Assembly (NCBI GenBank): GCA_032164245.1
Contig: JAVMKO010000003.1
Location: forward strand, 10,736,651 to 10,800,650
DNA length: 64,000 bases
Source of the DNA: Sternotherus odoratus
Taxonomy: Eukaryota > Chordata > Testudines > Kinosternidae
Direction of reading: 5' to 3'
Of this stretch, positions 1 through 12,010 are shown in pieces; within the stretch, counting starts at the first letter, position 1; every line of letters begins with the position of its first letter. A program made the position numbers and the translations under genes. The notes beneath the pieces were generated by a model. That model was not told the DNA's origin. It ran no database searches and saw nothing but the letters and a program-made list of their open reading frames with translations.

Positions 1-1194
1 GTATCTCAGCCAAAGGTCATTTACACCACCGCGAGATCAAACTCAAAGAGCCCTAAACAGAACTTAACGCAGCTTGATGGGGGTGAAAGAGAAGAGAATC
101 CTGGTCACAATTCACTTTCATTAGGTTTAAAAAACCTATTTCTGATCTAGATGGAACTGAATAGTAAGTCGAGGGGGATATGGTGGGGACCTATCAAGAG
201 TCGTTTTCATAAGAGATGGACAAACCAGTTTTGAAAAATAAGAACACTCTTGAATCTTCCCCATTCAACTCTCAGATGGAACCAAACCAGAATCCCTCTA
301 AGGACAGCGAAAGTTTGGAATATAATTTTCAAATGCCCCTTGCACTTCCTGCTTTTACACAATCCTGGAAATTGAAATGCTCTAATATTGCAACAAAGGC
401 TGCTCTTGTGTTATTTCCAGCACAACCAGATGTAGGCAGTGGTGGGAAATGCATGAGAAAAGACTGGTCCTGTACCATTCACAACCTTTAAAGGATGCAG
501 GTAAGTTAGGAAGAGCATTCTAAACTGCTCGGATGCCATGGCTTGAATGAGACCCAGCCCCTGGGCAATAAGAATGTTGTCAAGATTCTATAGTTTACAA
601 CTCAAGTATCTAGCTTTTGCTGTTCATTCAATGCTCCTGACTCTCTTCTTTAGTCTGGGAGTGCATAATTTATTTCCACATACTGAATGTAAGGAACTGG
701 TACAGCAAATAATAAACTGCTCTGAGTCTAGCATTGTACTCCAAAATACAGTCGTTTTCCAAAATACAAAACTACATTTATGCCTTAGTCTAATGAAGTG
801 GTTATCCCAGGACAGACTTACAAGGAAATCATGATTACAGCTGCTAGAACTTTTAAAGAAGTGGACTGGATACTCAAAGGATTAATAACGCAAGTTGCAG
901 TATCAAAGCCTAGATAGCTATCTAATGCTCTCTAGGTTTAGTCCATTAGCCCTACTACATTAATGTAAATCAAGAATATGGAGAGCCGAGGCAACATTGG
1001 TTAATTTACACACATGTATGATAAAGAGCATTATTCCCCACACCAGCCCTAGTGGTACTTCATGCATCAAATCCCCCCCCTCCACCTGTTCCCATTTTGA
1101 TCTGCTATTGATCACTGAGTAAGACCCTTATTCATTCAGTAAAGGTGTCCACACTGTACAGGGTTTGCCAAACACATAAATATATGTCCCCATC
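1..1194. other. Unrecognised non-coding stretch
   Basis: I see no gene or repeat family I can name here. The short open frames (91 and 95 codons) lack recognisable motifs, have no splice-site support and are of the length expected by chance in AT-rich DNA. A run of C lies near 1071. Confidence 0.5.
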
Positions 1195-1740
1195 GACTGT
1201 CTAGTGGAGTGTTAAAGGCCTTTGTGAAACCCAAGGCGATTCCACTCAGCATGTCACCCTTTGTCTGCTCTTTGCTTTACATTTTCAAAAAATTCCACCA
1301 GATTTGTCAGACAAGATTTTCCTTTCCAGAAACCATGCCGGCTACTTTCTATCAGCTCATATTTTTCCAGATGTTTTGTGATCTCATCCCTTACTAATGT
1401 CTCCAAGATCTTGTCTACTGTCAAAATGAAACTTTACTGCAAATCTCTGACTTCACCTTAGTCCTCTTCTTATGGAATGGGGTTACATTTGCTTTGTTTC
1501 AGTCCCTTAGTACCTCCGCTATTTCCAAGAAGCTATTAAGACTTCTTTATTGGACCAGTATCCTTTTCTGTCACCTCTTTCATGAGACTGGGGTGTAACC
1601 AGTCAAGTCCTAAAACTGTCTCTCTTTCCAGTGGTTTTTTTTGTCTGACCCCCAAATTGTTCTGGCTTTCAATGTCCTTTGTTTTAACTTCTGGCATGTA
1701 CTTAAGTTTTTTCTGAGTAGTTCCATGAGACCTACTTATC
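1195..1740 (-). repeat. CR1/L2-type LINE reverse-transcriptase relic
   Basis: Read on the minus strand, the segment around 1345-1260 encodes a decayed match to the LINE RT signature (GFWKGKSCLTNLVEFFENV), followed near 1230 by LGFTKAFNTP, which resembles the usual YLDFsKAFD block. Stops and frame changes interrupt it, so it is an old non-functional copy. The rest of the block continues in the same antisense pattern as other CR1 RT relics in this window (62065-62440 and 51300-52500). The family (CR1, L3 or L2) cannot be settled by eye. Confidence 0.65.
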
Positions 1741-1830
1741 ATTGCTGCTTGGATGAGAGTTAGACGGCTGAGACTCAGACCAGACAAAGAGTGAGGTAAT
1801 AGTGGTAGATTGGCGAACATGACAGTGATT

Positions 1831-2460
1831 TACAAAGCCCTTTGCTTGTAGACCAGTGCTTCACAACCAGACCACTGCACTGGCTTCTTTGAAGTGAATT
1901 GGTGATTACGTTTCAGTGAACAGGTGTCCAAGTTATTAAGAAACCTCATCTTGAAAGACAACTTCAGTGGAGCGTCCAAGCATTCAATGGTCATGTTCAC
2001 TGAGAAGGAATGTGATGCTTGGAAAGAAGCTCATTCTACCCACTATGGAAATATCGGATAGATTTTAATAGCAATGAAGCCAATAGAGTTCTATGTAATC
2101 ACCCTAGAAACCCATAGTATTTAACTGAGAATGAGATCCATTCTGTTGCATTTGTAAACCATCCTATAGATTGCTATGGCCAGGAAACAATTCTGTATGA
2201 AGTTCTATAGGGTGGTCAATAAATATATGTGTTGTCTTTTCATATCAAATTCTTCCCTACAAGACTTTTCCTTAAGGATTTATCCCCAGCTTTGGAGTCA
2301 AAGGCTGGACATCAATTTGCATGGTGGGCTGAGACCTTCCTAAATGTAGTTTTGACTCGACTTCCCCTGCCCTGTGCTGATTGACTGCTTCCTCCAATCC
2401 TCCCACTCTCCCTCCCTCACTCTCTTCACCTCAGCCTCACTCCACACCAGTCCCTCGAAG
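1831..2460. other. Unrecognised non-coding stretch
   Basis: No coding frame or recognisable repeat seen. The right end (2380-2460) is pyrimidine-rich. Confidence 0.45.
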
Positions 2461-2696
2461 GGCATCTCTACACAAGACAGCATATAGCTGTGCTGTTCTA
2501 AGGTCTCCCAATGGGAGAGAGCTCTCCTGCTGGCATAAGTAAACTGCCCCTAATGATTGGCAGTAGCTATGTCAGCAGGATATGCTGTCCCGCCAACATG
2601 TCGGTATAACTTACATCAGTCGGGGTTGGGGTGTGTTTTTTCACATCCCTGAGTGACATAATTTATATCAACAAAAGTGCTAGTGTAGACATAGCC
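2461..2696 (-). mobile_element. Harbinger-type MITE (GGCTATGTCTACACT ends), decayed
   Basis: The right end, GTGTAGACATAGCC followed by TTA, is the terminal inverted repeat of the same MITE family as 47698-47974, and the interior (gagagctctcctgctggca, acaaaagtgctagtgtagac) matches that copy in the opposite orientation. The left end GGCATCTCTACAC is a weaker mirror of the right end. The three bases before it are not TTA, so the left target site has decayed or the end is truncated. It has no coding capacity. Confidence 0.6.
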
Positions 2697-2864
2697 TTAC
2701 TCTCTTCTCCCTGGACTAGCCTCTCTCACCTCCCCTTTCCCTTGTCTTTCCAATGGACTTATCCCCATCTCAGTAAACTCACCCCCCAAAATCATGGAAC
2801 TAACATGATGATTGTGCCATCATATTGTTCCCTCTGCTTATGTGTTCTACCCCTTCCCTCACCT

Positions 2865-3000
2865 GTATTTGTCTTGTCTATTTAGATTGTAAGCTCCTCA
2901 TGGCAGCGAGCATCTACTACTATGGGTGTGTACAGTGCTTAGCACAATGGGACCCCATTTGTGGTTGCCCTGAGGCACTAGCTTAATAAACTCCGTTTTA
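2865..3000 (+). repeat. L2-like LINE / MIR 3' tail
   Basis: The block starts with cttgtctatttagattgtaa and runs through agctcc, a cagtgcttagcaca core and an A-rich end (cttaataaa). This is the order of the mammalian L2 tail (tagaatgtaagctcc ... cctagcacagtgcc ... caataaa). The same tail occurs again at 44277-44410 attached to a MIR-like SINE. Confidence 0.55.
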
Positions 3001-3454
3001 AAAATGACAGAAGACGTGAACTTGACTGAAGGGGGAAGGGTGACACGGGGGAAGGGTGAAACAGATTCTCCTCTCACCCACCGTGCAAATCTAGAGAAAC
3101 TCTACTGACTCCGGTGGAGTTACACCAGTGTGAAGCTGACATATGTGAGAAGGTCCCCTATCTGTTAAATGTTGGCGATGTATTTGCATTTTCTTCCTCT
3201 GTTCTTTGCAGGATATTGCAGCTGGATCCACAGATGGTGTAGAATGAGCAAATGCTGAACACACGCAAACTATATCTGTGGTACATTTAAGTCTGTTGCC
3301 GGGCTCTTTGGCAGTCGTCATTGCCAAGTCTCAGAATATTGGTGCTTGTGGTTGGCAGTGCTGCAAACACCTCTGTCTGGTTCCTTTACTAATGCAGGAA
3401 AGAGGTAATCTGAGTCTGTTCTTAAGTAAGGTGGATTGGTTGGGCCACCTCATC
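3001..3454. other. Mostly unrecognised; short TTACACC-type repeat piece
   Basis: Bases 3107-3140 (gactccggtggagttacacc) match a palindromic low-copy repeat seen several more times in the window. Otherwise nothing is recognised. Confidence 0.4.
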
Positions 3455-3672
3455 TCACAAGAGGAAGGATGGTCCAGTGGTCAGGGCATTGGCCTGGGAG
3501 TTAGAAGAGCCAGTTTCAATTCTCTGCTCTGCCACAGATTTTCCATGTGACCTTGGGCAACTTCATTTAGTCTTTCTAGGCTTCAGTTCCCCAATTGTAA
3601 AAGGGGAATAAATAGCACATCCCTGTCTCTCAGGGGCATTGTAAATATAAATACATTAAAAGATTGTGAGGT
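3455..3672 (+). repeat. MIR-type (CORE-SINE) copy
   Basis: The order of blocks is that of MIR: a tRNA-like head (ggtccagtggtcagggcatt, gttagaagagcc), ctgctctgccacag, tgaccttgggcaa, cttcagttcccc, gtaaaaggggaataa, and an A-rich tail. It is about 218 bp and heavily diverged, as expected for an ancient amniote SINE. Confidence 0.75.
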
Positions 3673-3681
3673 GATCACATA

Positions 3682-3802
3682 CAGTCGGACCTCGCAATAC
3701 CGCAACGATCGGGATCCAAAAATACTCAATCGCGGTAAATGCGGGGTCGCGTTATAAGCGGATTTGCGCTATAGCAGGGTGCGGTATTGCGGGCTTCCAC
3801 TG
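3682..3802. mobile_element. Tc1/mariner-type MITE, 121 bp, TA target site
   Basis: The terminal inverted repeats start CAGTCGGACCTCGCAATACC on the left and, reversed from the right end, CAGTGGAAGCCCGCAATACC. TA flanks each end (3680-3681 and 3803-3804). The interior is CpG-rich (aatcgcggtaaatgcggggt), which suggests limited decay. There is no coding capacity, so it would have been moved by a transposase elsewhere. The TA target site and CAGT ends fit the pogo/Tigger side of the superfamily, which is an inference. Confidence 0.75.
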
Positions 3803-4145
3803 TACTACAATAACGGAGCTCATATAAGTATCTTCGATGTTAATTACTTACGATGAATTGCCCAGATCCATGCACACACGATTTTGTTATTTCTCTAGTT
3901 GAAGGCCTAATTCTTCTTCCATTGTAGCCAATGGCAAAACTTCCATTGATTACAAGAGGAGAGGGATTGGATCATGGATTCTTGGGACAAGGTTTTCTCA
4001 TTTCTGTTCAGCACTGTGCACTCTAGCCAACAGAAGTATATAACGGGTTGATAACAGTGATAACTTTGCACCACATTCAGCTCTGTACAAATCCTTCCCA
4101 AGGATTTTGTTCTACCACAATAGAATAGGCACCTGTATATGAAAA

Positions 4146-4195
4146 ATATCCAAAAACCGGGACTGTCCCTACAAAATTGGACATCTGGTCACCCT
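4146..4195 (-). repeat. DNA-transposon end fragment (AGGGTGACCAGATGTCC)
   Basis: On the minus strand the block begins AGGGTGACCAGATGTCC and continues to a GGGACAGTCCCGG-like segment. This is a terminal sequence I recognise as recurrent in reptile genomes. Only one end is present. It is similar in style to the two-ended copy at 39514-39620. Confidence 0.45.
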
Positions 4196-4679
4196 AAGTT
4201 GCACAGCCCTCTCTCTCTTTCTTAGCCCTGCCCCTGGTCAAACTCTTCCATGAGCTCTATAAGAGCTTTACCTCCTGGCCGGAGCTTTCCTGCAAGCTCA
4301 TGCATTCCATCAGCCCTTTTAACTGCCCTTCTCTCTGCAGTCAGCTGCCTCTATAGCTTGACACTCACACACACGCAGCCTTAGACTCGCAGTTCATACA
4401 CTTCATCCCTTTTTTTCTCTAGAGATCACTTTCTTCCCCTGGTCATGCTGCAACCCAGGATACCCTTTACTGGCTAGATGCCATTCTAGGTCCTTTAACT
4501 CCCCCTCCTACCCTCGGAATCTGTGGTGGAGGGTGAGACTCAGCAGGGTCATGATGAATAACACTGGCCAGAATTTGTGTGTGTGAATGTTTCTTCTCTA
4601 AAGTCAAACCGAGTTCCCTGTTGGCAAGTGGGATCCTTTCACCAGCTTTATAGAGCTAACCTCTGGAGGGAGTAATTAG
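4196..4679. other. Unrecognised non-coding stretch
   Basis: Nothing coding or repetitive recognised. Confidence 0.4.
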
Positions 4680-4880
4680 GTCACCTTTTGTGGTTACATG
4701 TGAAGGGCAATTAAGAGAGAGTGCGGTAAATTAACTGATCTCAGCAAGAGCAAGTCCTATTAAACAATTAATCATGGTCCTGGGGGACTATTAATTAAGT
4801 ATTTACAGCTAATTGAATGGAACAGGGGATTTTGATGAGCTGCTGCACATTCATAAAGATCAACGAAAGAGCTCTGCATG
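4680..4880. other. AT-rich unique block, possible conserved non-coding element
   Basis: This block is dense in TAATTA/ATTAAT cores (cggtaaattaactgatctc, acaattaatcatgg, tattaattaagta, agctaattgaatgg) and lacks any repeat signature. Clusters of such homeodomain-type cores are common in vertebrate enhancers. Conservation cannot be seen from one genome, so the call is a suggestion only. Confidence 0.25.
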
Positions 4881-5556
4881 GCTGTAACTGTGTCAAACTT
4901 TTAGTCCAAAATGGCTTTTCAGAGGAAATGAAAATTTGCACAATTTTTATTTCATTTTTTTCCACATTTTTCAGTGCAATGAATATTTAAGGAGAGATTC
5001 TCCCCACACTCACACAGTTCATGCCTCACATGCAGTTTAGTTTAAAATAAAATTTTTAAAATCAAAGTGAAAGTAAGTGCTCTTTTTGTGTTATGGTTGA
5101 AATTAACCTAATGAGCAACACTGGACAGAGATTATATGACTATCATGCCGTGAATTCATTCAAGTCAATATCAGCCCTGAATAGCAATGAGGGAGGGAGG
5201 GTTCTGCACTATATTACCCAATTTTTTAAAAATGAGAACAAATATATGTAAAAAGGTTCACAAAACTCAACATAACCTATATTGGGTGAGTGTGGGTCTC
5301 AGTCTCCCTCTAGTGGCTGGTTCATATAAGAGGATAAGAGTCTACTATAGTTGCCAGCTAGTAGAGTTACTCCTTTAATGTTAAGAAGTCCTTGATGATA
5401 CCCATTCTAACATTAAAATTCTGTAAATAAATTTGCCCACACTTACACCAAGTCACGATTTGCCCCCCTTTTTGTTTGTTTTGGTTTTTTTATGTGAATT
5501 TGATACTAATGCGTTTTGCTACAGTGGGGGCATAAGGAGACTAAATCTGAAATTTA
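4881..5556. other. AT-rich, unrecognised
   Basis: 4905-4990 contains the poly-T/A mix (gaaaatttgcacaattttta) shared with several other blocks in this window. No coding signal. Confidence 0.4.
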
Positions 5557-5825
5557 GGGCTTGTCTACTTGACGAAGTTGGTGTGGAATAATCTACAGTG
5601 AGAATGTGAAGCACACTAGCTACCCTGCATTAACACTCCATTTGGACACTCTTACTCCTCACTGAAAATGGCTTTGGGTAGCTCAGCTTAATACACTTCC
5701 ACAGCACAGTAAGCTAAAGTGCATAAAGGCATTCAGTGCAGAGTAAGAGTGTCCATACTGCGAGTTAATGCAAAGGAGCTAGTGTACATTATCCACTCCA
5801 GACTTTTTCCCCATGAGGACAAGCC
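5557..5825. mobile_element. Decayed MITE with GGGCTTGTCTAC ends
   Basis: The left end GGGCTTGTCTAC is preceded by TTA (5554-5556). The right end, gaggacaagcc, is its approximate inverse. Internal inverted segments (ccatttggacactcttactc near 5641 and agagtaagagtgtccatact near 5740) make most of the element self-complementary. Size and ends fit the Harbinger-type MITEs nearby, but the right target site is not recognisable. Confidence 0.5.
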
Positions 5826-6023
5826 TGTAGCCATGAAATGGCAAAGCAGGCTTCTTGACTGCCACTCCCTGATAATTTGGAGCACCTGCAAATGCAAAGG
5901 AGCATTTCGGCTTTCATAAAAACAAGCTCTTTCCCCTGCAAAGCCAGTGCTGATACATGTGACTGACTTTCTATAATTCACATTTTCTTTTTAAACTACT
6001 GGCTTAGCTAATCCACACACTTA

Positions 6024-6321
6024 GACCTTGTCTATGCTAAAGGGAAAAGTCCATCTAAGCTATGCAATTTGAGTTACGTGAATAGCATAACTCAAATCGA
6101 CATAGCTTAGATCTACTTACTGCAGAGTCCACACTACAGGACGTCGACAGGAGACACTCTCCCATTGACTCCCCTTACTCGTCTTGATCAGGTGGAGTAC
6201 AGGAATCGAAGAGAGCGTGATTGGCGGTCGATTTAGCGGGTCTTCACTAGACCTGCTAAATCGATTGCTGGTGCATTGATTGCTGCAGCATCGATCCTCC
6301 AGTAAGTGTAGACAAGTATCC
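6024..6321. mobile_element. PIF/Harbinger-type MITE, 298 bp, TTA target site
   Basis: The element begins GACCTTGTCTATGC and ends GTGTAGACAAGTATCC, imperfect inverses of one another, with TTA directly outside both ends (6021-6023 and 6322-6324). The interior carries the conserved blocks of the family (gagttacgtgaatagcat, agatctacttactgcag, ggtcgatttagcgggt mirrored by gacctgctaaatcgatt). The 3-bp TTA target site is characteristic of PIF/Harbinger. There is no coding capacity. Confidence 0.75.
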
Positions 6322-6324
6322 TTA

Positions 6325-8240
6325 ACTTAACTTTATAGTTAATAAAGCATTCTAGTTATACTGCACAACAAAGCACCAGTGTTCCACATTTTGGCCATTT
6401 TTCACACATTTTTGGACAAGCTCTATTCAAGGCCCAGTGGAGGTCTTTAGACAGTTGAGAAAGGCTCTCATGATTTGCAATGACAGTAGCAGAACATGAA
6501 TTGTCAAAAGCCTTAAGTATGGCAGTCTGACAGTCAAATATGTTTCCCAAAATAAAGCTAAAACTTTGAGTTGTTGCAAAGTGTACAATAGATGTACAGC
6601 TGAGATGCGGTTTTTGTTTTATATGAAAAATCCTTTGGAAGAGCTGATACAGTGTTGTTTAGTCACAATGAAGTTCAGTGGTGTGTAGCCCAGTGGACAA
6701 GAGTTAGGTTTGTGGGGTTGTTTTTTTTCTTGGGTGTGGAGGAGTCAGTGGCAAAATGTTTTGTAGGTCAAGCAAAAAAATGCAAAAGGCAGTCCTGGAT
6801 GATCGTTACAGGGAGGGAAGGAAGCATCCTTGTGTTGTCCTGACAAGATGCCTCACCTGAGAGACTGCCACTATTGAGCAAAAAGGTAATTCAGTCTGTA
6901 CTCTTCTATGCAGATTACATACATCTCTTTTCTGGTGTCAGGAGGCAGCTGGGCCTCAGTTTCTTCTCTGGTCCACAGCCAGTAAGGTAGAGTAGTTTGT
7001 GCATCAGTTTCTCCTCTGGCTGGGTAGCCAGTTCGATGTGCTTTAGCCCTACAGTCAGATCCCAGAGTCCTCCTCTTCCCTGGTAACAAAAACATCCAAA
7101 CAAAAAATAAAACCCAATCCTGGACAGTCCTTTGCACACGGTCCACCCAAGTCTTCTTCCTAGAGAAGAGTCGAGCAAAGAGTGGGTCTTCCTCCCACCA
7201 TCTCTGGAAGTCCCAGCCTTCATTCCTAACTAAAAGTTGGTCCACACCACTTCTCTCATCCTAGGCCATTTTGTTCCTCTTTTCCCCTCACCTACCTAAA
7301 TCTTCACGCCTCAGCAGAGGGATCCTGACCAGTCTTTTCCTCCACTGAACAATTTGCACATCCCCCATCTCCTGTCTCTTCAGGTCTCAATCTCGTTACA
7401 GACAGCCATACTTCAGATCTTACCCAGTCCTTGGTAGCTCTCTGAGGGTGGAAAAGAAGGTTGCCATTATGCCTTTCCCAGCATTCCTTGCTATCTTCAC
7501 CCTCCATCTGAGCTGAAATCATGAACACGCTGTGCTGGGCCGCTAGCCTCCTTTAATAGATCAGCACACTGTTACGAAGTCCTTCGCTATTCGCGTTAGA
7601 AAACTGGAGCATTCCAGTATCAAAGATAGGATCAGACCCGAACCCCGAATCTCAACTCTTAAAAAAATGTTTTTTGAGGCCATGAGTATCAGTAATTAAA
7701 ATCCTAATCGGGCACCTATTTACTACAGTAATGTAGACGCATTGGCTAATTACACAGGTTGATTTCCCCCAGCTCCAACCCTGTCCCCATGTCTTGGCAC
7801 TGGGTCAGGTCCAAAACTGGAAAGGGCTTATTTTCCAATACCATTAAGATGCAGGGGAACTCTCATGAGCTTTCTATCATATCCACACGCCACAAGAGCA
7901 GCATTTGAGAGTCTATGGCTGTGACATCCTAAACCCAGGTACTTTTCAGCCAAAAGCTCAAACCCTGACCCTGATTCAGTTCCAAACACCTCTGCAGTCC
8001 AGCGCTACCATGGGCAGAGTTTGAGGGGACAGGGAGAAGTATTAAACCCCCTCTCCCACCCAAAAACTGCAAGTCTAGGCAGATGCAGAATCACCCCCCC
8101 CCCCCCCATGTGGCCCTTAATGGCCTGACTGAAGCCACACATACCCCAATATACAAGTCAAACTATGACAATGATCTCTAATGACTAGCAATATATATAC
8201 TCTCAGTAACTGAAAATGCCATATTAGAGCGCTACAGACG
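6325..8240. other. Unrecognised non-coding stretch
   Basis: No recognised repeat or gene. The longest open frame (minus strand, 6871-7245, 124 codons) has no family I know and overlaps another open frame in a different phase, so I treat it as chance. A run of 14 C lies at 8094-8107. Confidence 0.45.
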
Positions 8241-8465
8241 GAGGCAGTGAGTCTAGTGATTAGAGCAAAGGATTGGGAGTCAGGACTCTGGAATTCAGTT
8301 CCTTGCTCTGCCACAACCTCACAGTTTGATTTTTGGGCAAATCACTTAAACATCCTGTGCCTCGGTTTCCCTGCCTGTGGCCCCATAGTTCTTTCACAGG
8401 CCTGTTGGGAGGCTTAATAAATTACTATTTGTAAAACACAGAGATCTGCAGATTAAAGGCGCAAA
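8241..8465 (+). repeat. MIR-type (CORE-SINE) copy
   Basis: The block order is gtctagtgattagagcaaag, gggagtcaggactctgg, ccttgctctgccaca, gggcaaatcactt, gtgcctcggtttccctg, then ataaattactatttgta. This is the same arrangement as the MIR at 3455-3672 and in the same orientation. Confidence 0.7.
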
Positions 8466-11400
8466 GAATTAGATTTTATTAGTGTCTAGTGGTACTCTCA
8501 CCCTCACACAATAACTGAAATTTGGCAAAAGCTCCACAAAACAGAAACCCTTTTTTGTGCTTGGTGTGGATGGATTATGATCATTTTAGGTCTCTAGCTA
8601 TGTTTGTTGGCATAAACTTAGAGAAGTTCCAAACAGCCAAATGAAAAATAAATCTTATTATTGTACATTTATACCAAGCTGGGTTCACAGTTTCCTCTTT
8701 ATTTTTATTAGATTGCTATTTTGATTTTTTTAAAACAAACAGTGGAATATAGAGTTATTTTAACTTTGAAATTTATGGTCTTCCTTACAACAGGTAGTCA
8801 CAGTTGCATTCTTGCAAAAGAAAACAAAATTAAAAATATAGACACAGGAAATAAAATTAATTTAAAAATATATGAAAACATTTATTCTGTGCATCAGCCC
8901 AAGCGAACAGACATGTCTCTGATGGATACCCACCACAGACTGCAGTTTCTTGAATTGATTGATTAATAAGACAGAAATGAGGAGGTGTGAATTTATTTTG
9001 GACTTGGCCAGGAGTGAAAAAGGTTTGGCACAGTTCAACTGGGCTTAATCTGCATTTTAAAGTCTATGAACGATGACCACCTAACATGATGTGTTAGGGC
9101 CCACAGAAAGGAAACATTTTTTCACCAGACTATTTCAGCAAATGTTCCTGGATTTATAAAGGCACTAAAAAGGCAACAGCAATCCGATTTCAAACAAACA
9201 AAATACCCATTTCCTCTGGTGGAACTGAAACTTGACAGAAGAGGCAAGGGGGGGGGGGGGGAAAGTGTGGAGAAAATGTCTCATCGTTTAGAAGTAGATT
9301 GTTCATGAAGATGATGTTCCACTTAAGATAAAATTAAATTCTCCTGGGGTGCTTTCAACAGTAAGCATGGTATTGAAAGGTAGTAAAGAACAGTTCATAT
9401 GGGAAAAAGCTGCTCACAGGGAGGTGGGGTGCACGGGGAGCTGAAATGCAGAGAAGTTTATCTGAGCTGAGGGAAAAAAATCCTAAAAACAGAAAGATCT
9501 CACTATGCGCCATAGCTAGGATAATTAAAAGCAAAGCTGTCTTAAGACACAGCAATACTCCCCACCATCCCCTTTTCCTGGCAAAGCCAGGAAACACCCT
9601 CCGAAATAAAATAACCATAATAAGAAAAGACATCTTCTTGAAGAAATTTTGACTCAGAGATTACTGCTTTATAAGCATTTCAGTAGAAAGATGTCCCACA
9701 CTCAGGCAACAAGTCAAGAATCCACATTTTTAATGCTAGTTTAGTCTTCTATGTGATTATTTTTACAACATCTGCAATTAAATACAGATTTTTCAACTCC
9801 CTGATTATGACCGGATGGAAAGGGGGTTGGTGCACAGAGAGAGAGAAAGAGGAAAAAAAGCCATCTCTCACTGAAATGGTCTTCATTAAAAACAGCTCTG
9901 CTCTGCTTCTGTTTTATTTCATTTTGATGATTGAAATTTTCCTCATCTAATAGTAGATGGTATTTTTTCTTACACTTCAATAATCCAAAGAAAAATCCGA
10001 TAGTGCAAACTTAAGCATTTTCAGGGGGGTAGCAATTTGGGTCACCAAGGGATTGTCATGTTTTTAAAGGAGGGCTGGGGTGGGGGGTGGAAGAGAGGAA
10101 AGACTGTAAAACTCAGAAATAGCAGTTCCAAACCAAAGTAATTAACACTTAGGCAGTGCTGAGATTTTAAAATGCACCCAGCGGGCCCCTATAAAACAGT
10201 ATTTGGGGATGCTAAAATTCATGTCTTACTTTGCCTGATATTATAGTTCCCCCTACTATGCCCTATCACACCTGCTGGGGAATTGCAAATAAATAACTTG
10301 CATCGAATCTCCACAGCATGAGTTTCATTTCAGGCCCCTTCAACTCACAAGAAGTATTTTTACAGTACCCAGAAAATGTTGCTCTCATAGTTTTCTTTGG
10401 TCTCCAGCGTGATTTTAAAATGCAAGCATGTTACTGATGCATGAAACTGACTGCAAAGGTTAATCATGCCCTTAGATACAGGCAGCAGCAGTCAACAGGA
10501 GCTGCAATCCACATAAAAGAATACAGTTTGGCCCACGTGTGAAGTGTAATAGAAAAAATGTGTGGGAAGGGGGAGGGAAATCTTTGATTATTAGTTGATT
10601 AGAGCATTTTATAGCCACTGACATTTGTAGTTGGTTTCAGTTAAAATGTGGCCTTGCAATAAATTGCCATTATTAAAATGTACTTCAGGTCTATTGAGTT
10701 CAGGGGAGTTACACCAGAGAAGAATTTGGCCCAGTGTGTTCCAGAATAAGAGGACCTATAAAAATGATGTGGTACGTGGAACATGCAAGGTAAAGCACAT
10801 TTTCCTTTCTAGGCTAGTCTTACTTCATTCATTGGATATATTTATCCTAATGCTAAATGGGAATGGACTGAAGCCCAGCTTAGCCACTGCTGGAAACATT
10901 AGCAACATCGTAGAGATGTACATCAGAGTTGCTGGTATACGGAGTGCTGGCCTTTTGAATAGGTACTTTCTGTACTCTTGCTCAGCTTGCAATATTGTAA
11001 GAGGCGCAATGATGTTTCATGCAGAAAGAAAGCAACTTGGTCCAAAACTCTAATGGAAAACCTCTGGAAGACTGTAAAATGAGCTCGATCACACTGCCAT
11101 TGAAGTCAATGGGAGTTTTATTATCTATCTCAGCTGGAACAGGTTTCGACCCAACGTTTGGTGATGGAGAGAATCTCCCAGAACTCCGCCTCTGGCCAAC
11201 ACAACTCTTAAAACCTAGTCGTCTTTACCTTGGGGCCCTGGTGAGAAAGCTATTAGAGATGTGTTCCTTAGACTTGGGCAGTATTAGTACAACGAAGCCT
11301 GTTCTTCGCCTTGTTCCTCAGAGCGTGTGCCACTTTCTACAAGTATTTAAACTGTATCCAAGGGAGAGAAAGTAGAAGGCACTCTGCCTAAGAACTTTTT

Positions 11401-11744
11401 CTGGTCAGAGAATGAGTGTGTGTGAGGGAGAGCAGTCATATATGCTCATTGGTAATTATTTAAGCCCATAAACAAACACCTCACAGTCAACTACCTTGAG
11501 GAAGAAAATACCTTTATAAGGGACAGAGTTATTACCTAAAAAAAGAGGTAGTATTCATAGCCCAAGCACAGAGTGGAGTAAACACTTTAAAAAATGAAAG
11601 TATTGATTATTCATATTATATTTTGGCAGTAACTCTTTACTCAGTGAGGACTAGCTCCTGCACTTGCCACAGGCGGAAGGATCCAGGCTTAATCACTTAT
11701 AAGTGACGCTGGTAGAAAAATAAAGGGTAGTTTCCACTAAACAT
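8466..11744. other. Unrecognised, partly AT-rich unique DNA
   Basis: I recognise no gene or repeat family in these 3.3 kb except short pieces: a run of 14 G at 9248-9261 and a TTACACC-type palindromic fragment near 10700-10740. The block 10140-10560 is low in CpG, has no repeat signature and could hold conserved non-coding sequence. The open frame 10631-11053 (140 codons) overlaps the palindromic repeat piece and has no recognisable domain. Confidence 0.4.
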
Positions 11745-12010
11745 TTCTAAAATCATTTTTGATTTCGCAGCTTTTGAAAAAAGATTTTAAAAATTGTGGA
11801 CTTTTAAACTAAAAAATTCCATTTGTCTTCTCTCTTTTTGCTACCTTTTTTGTTTTGCCACTGAAAGAGGAGAAGAAAAGAAAGGGGGGAAGGGAAAAAA
11901 GAAAAGACTGAAAACTAAAAACTAGACAAACCCCTTCCCATTTCTGGATTTTTTTCATGAAAATTTCCATTTTGGATGGGAAAAAAAAGACTTTTTGTAT
12001 GAAAAAGAAA
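11745..12010. repeat. AT-rich repeat of the gaaattttc type
   Basis: The block is rich in tgaaaattt/aaattttc-style stretches that recur at 22976, 25325, 26860, 34530 and 61345. It also holds a purine tract (gaagaaaagaaaggggggaa). A shared, old AT-rich repeat family is plausible, but ends are not definable by eye. Confidence 0.35.

Noticed and set aside
3091..3327. Small frames between repeats, and similar ones elsewhere
   Set aside because: Frames of 60-100 codons without motifs occur throughout at chance density.
6871..7245. 124-codon minus-strand frame considered as an exon or LTR gene
   Set aside because: No known domain, and an overlapping frame in another phase is equally open. No splice-site pair seen.
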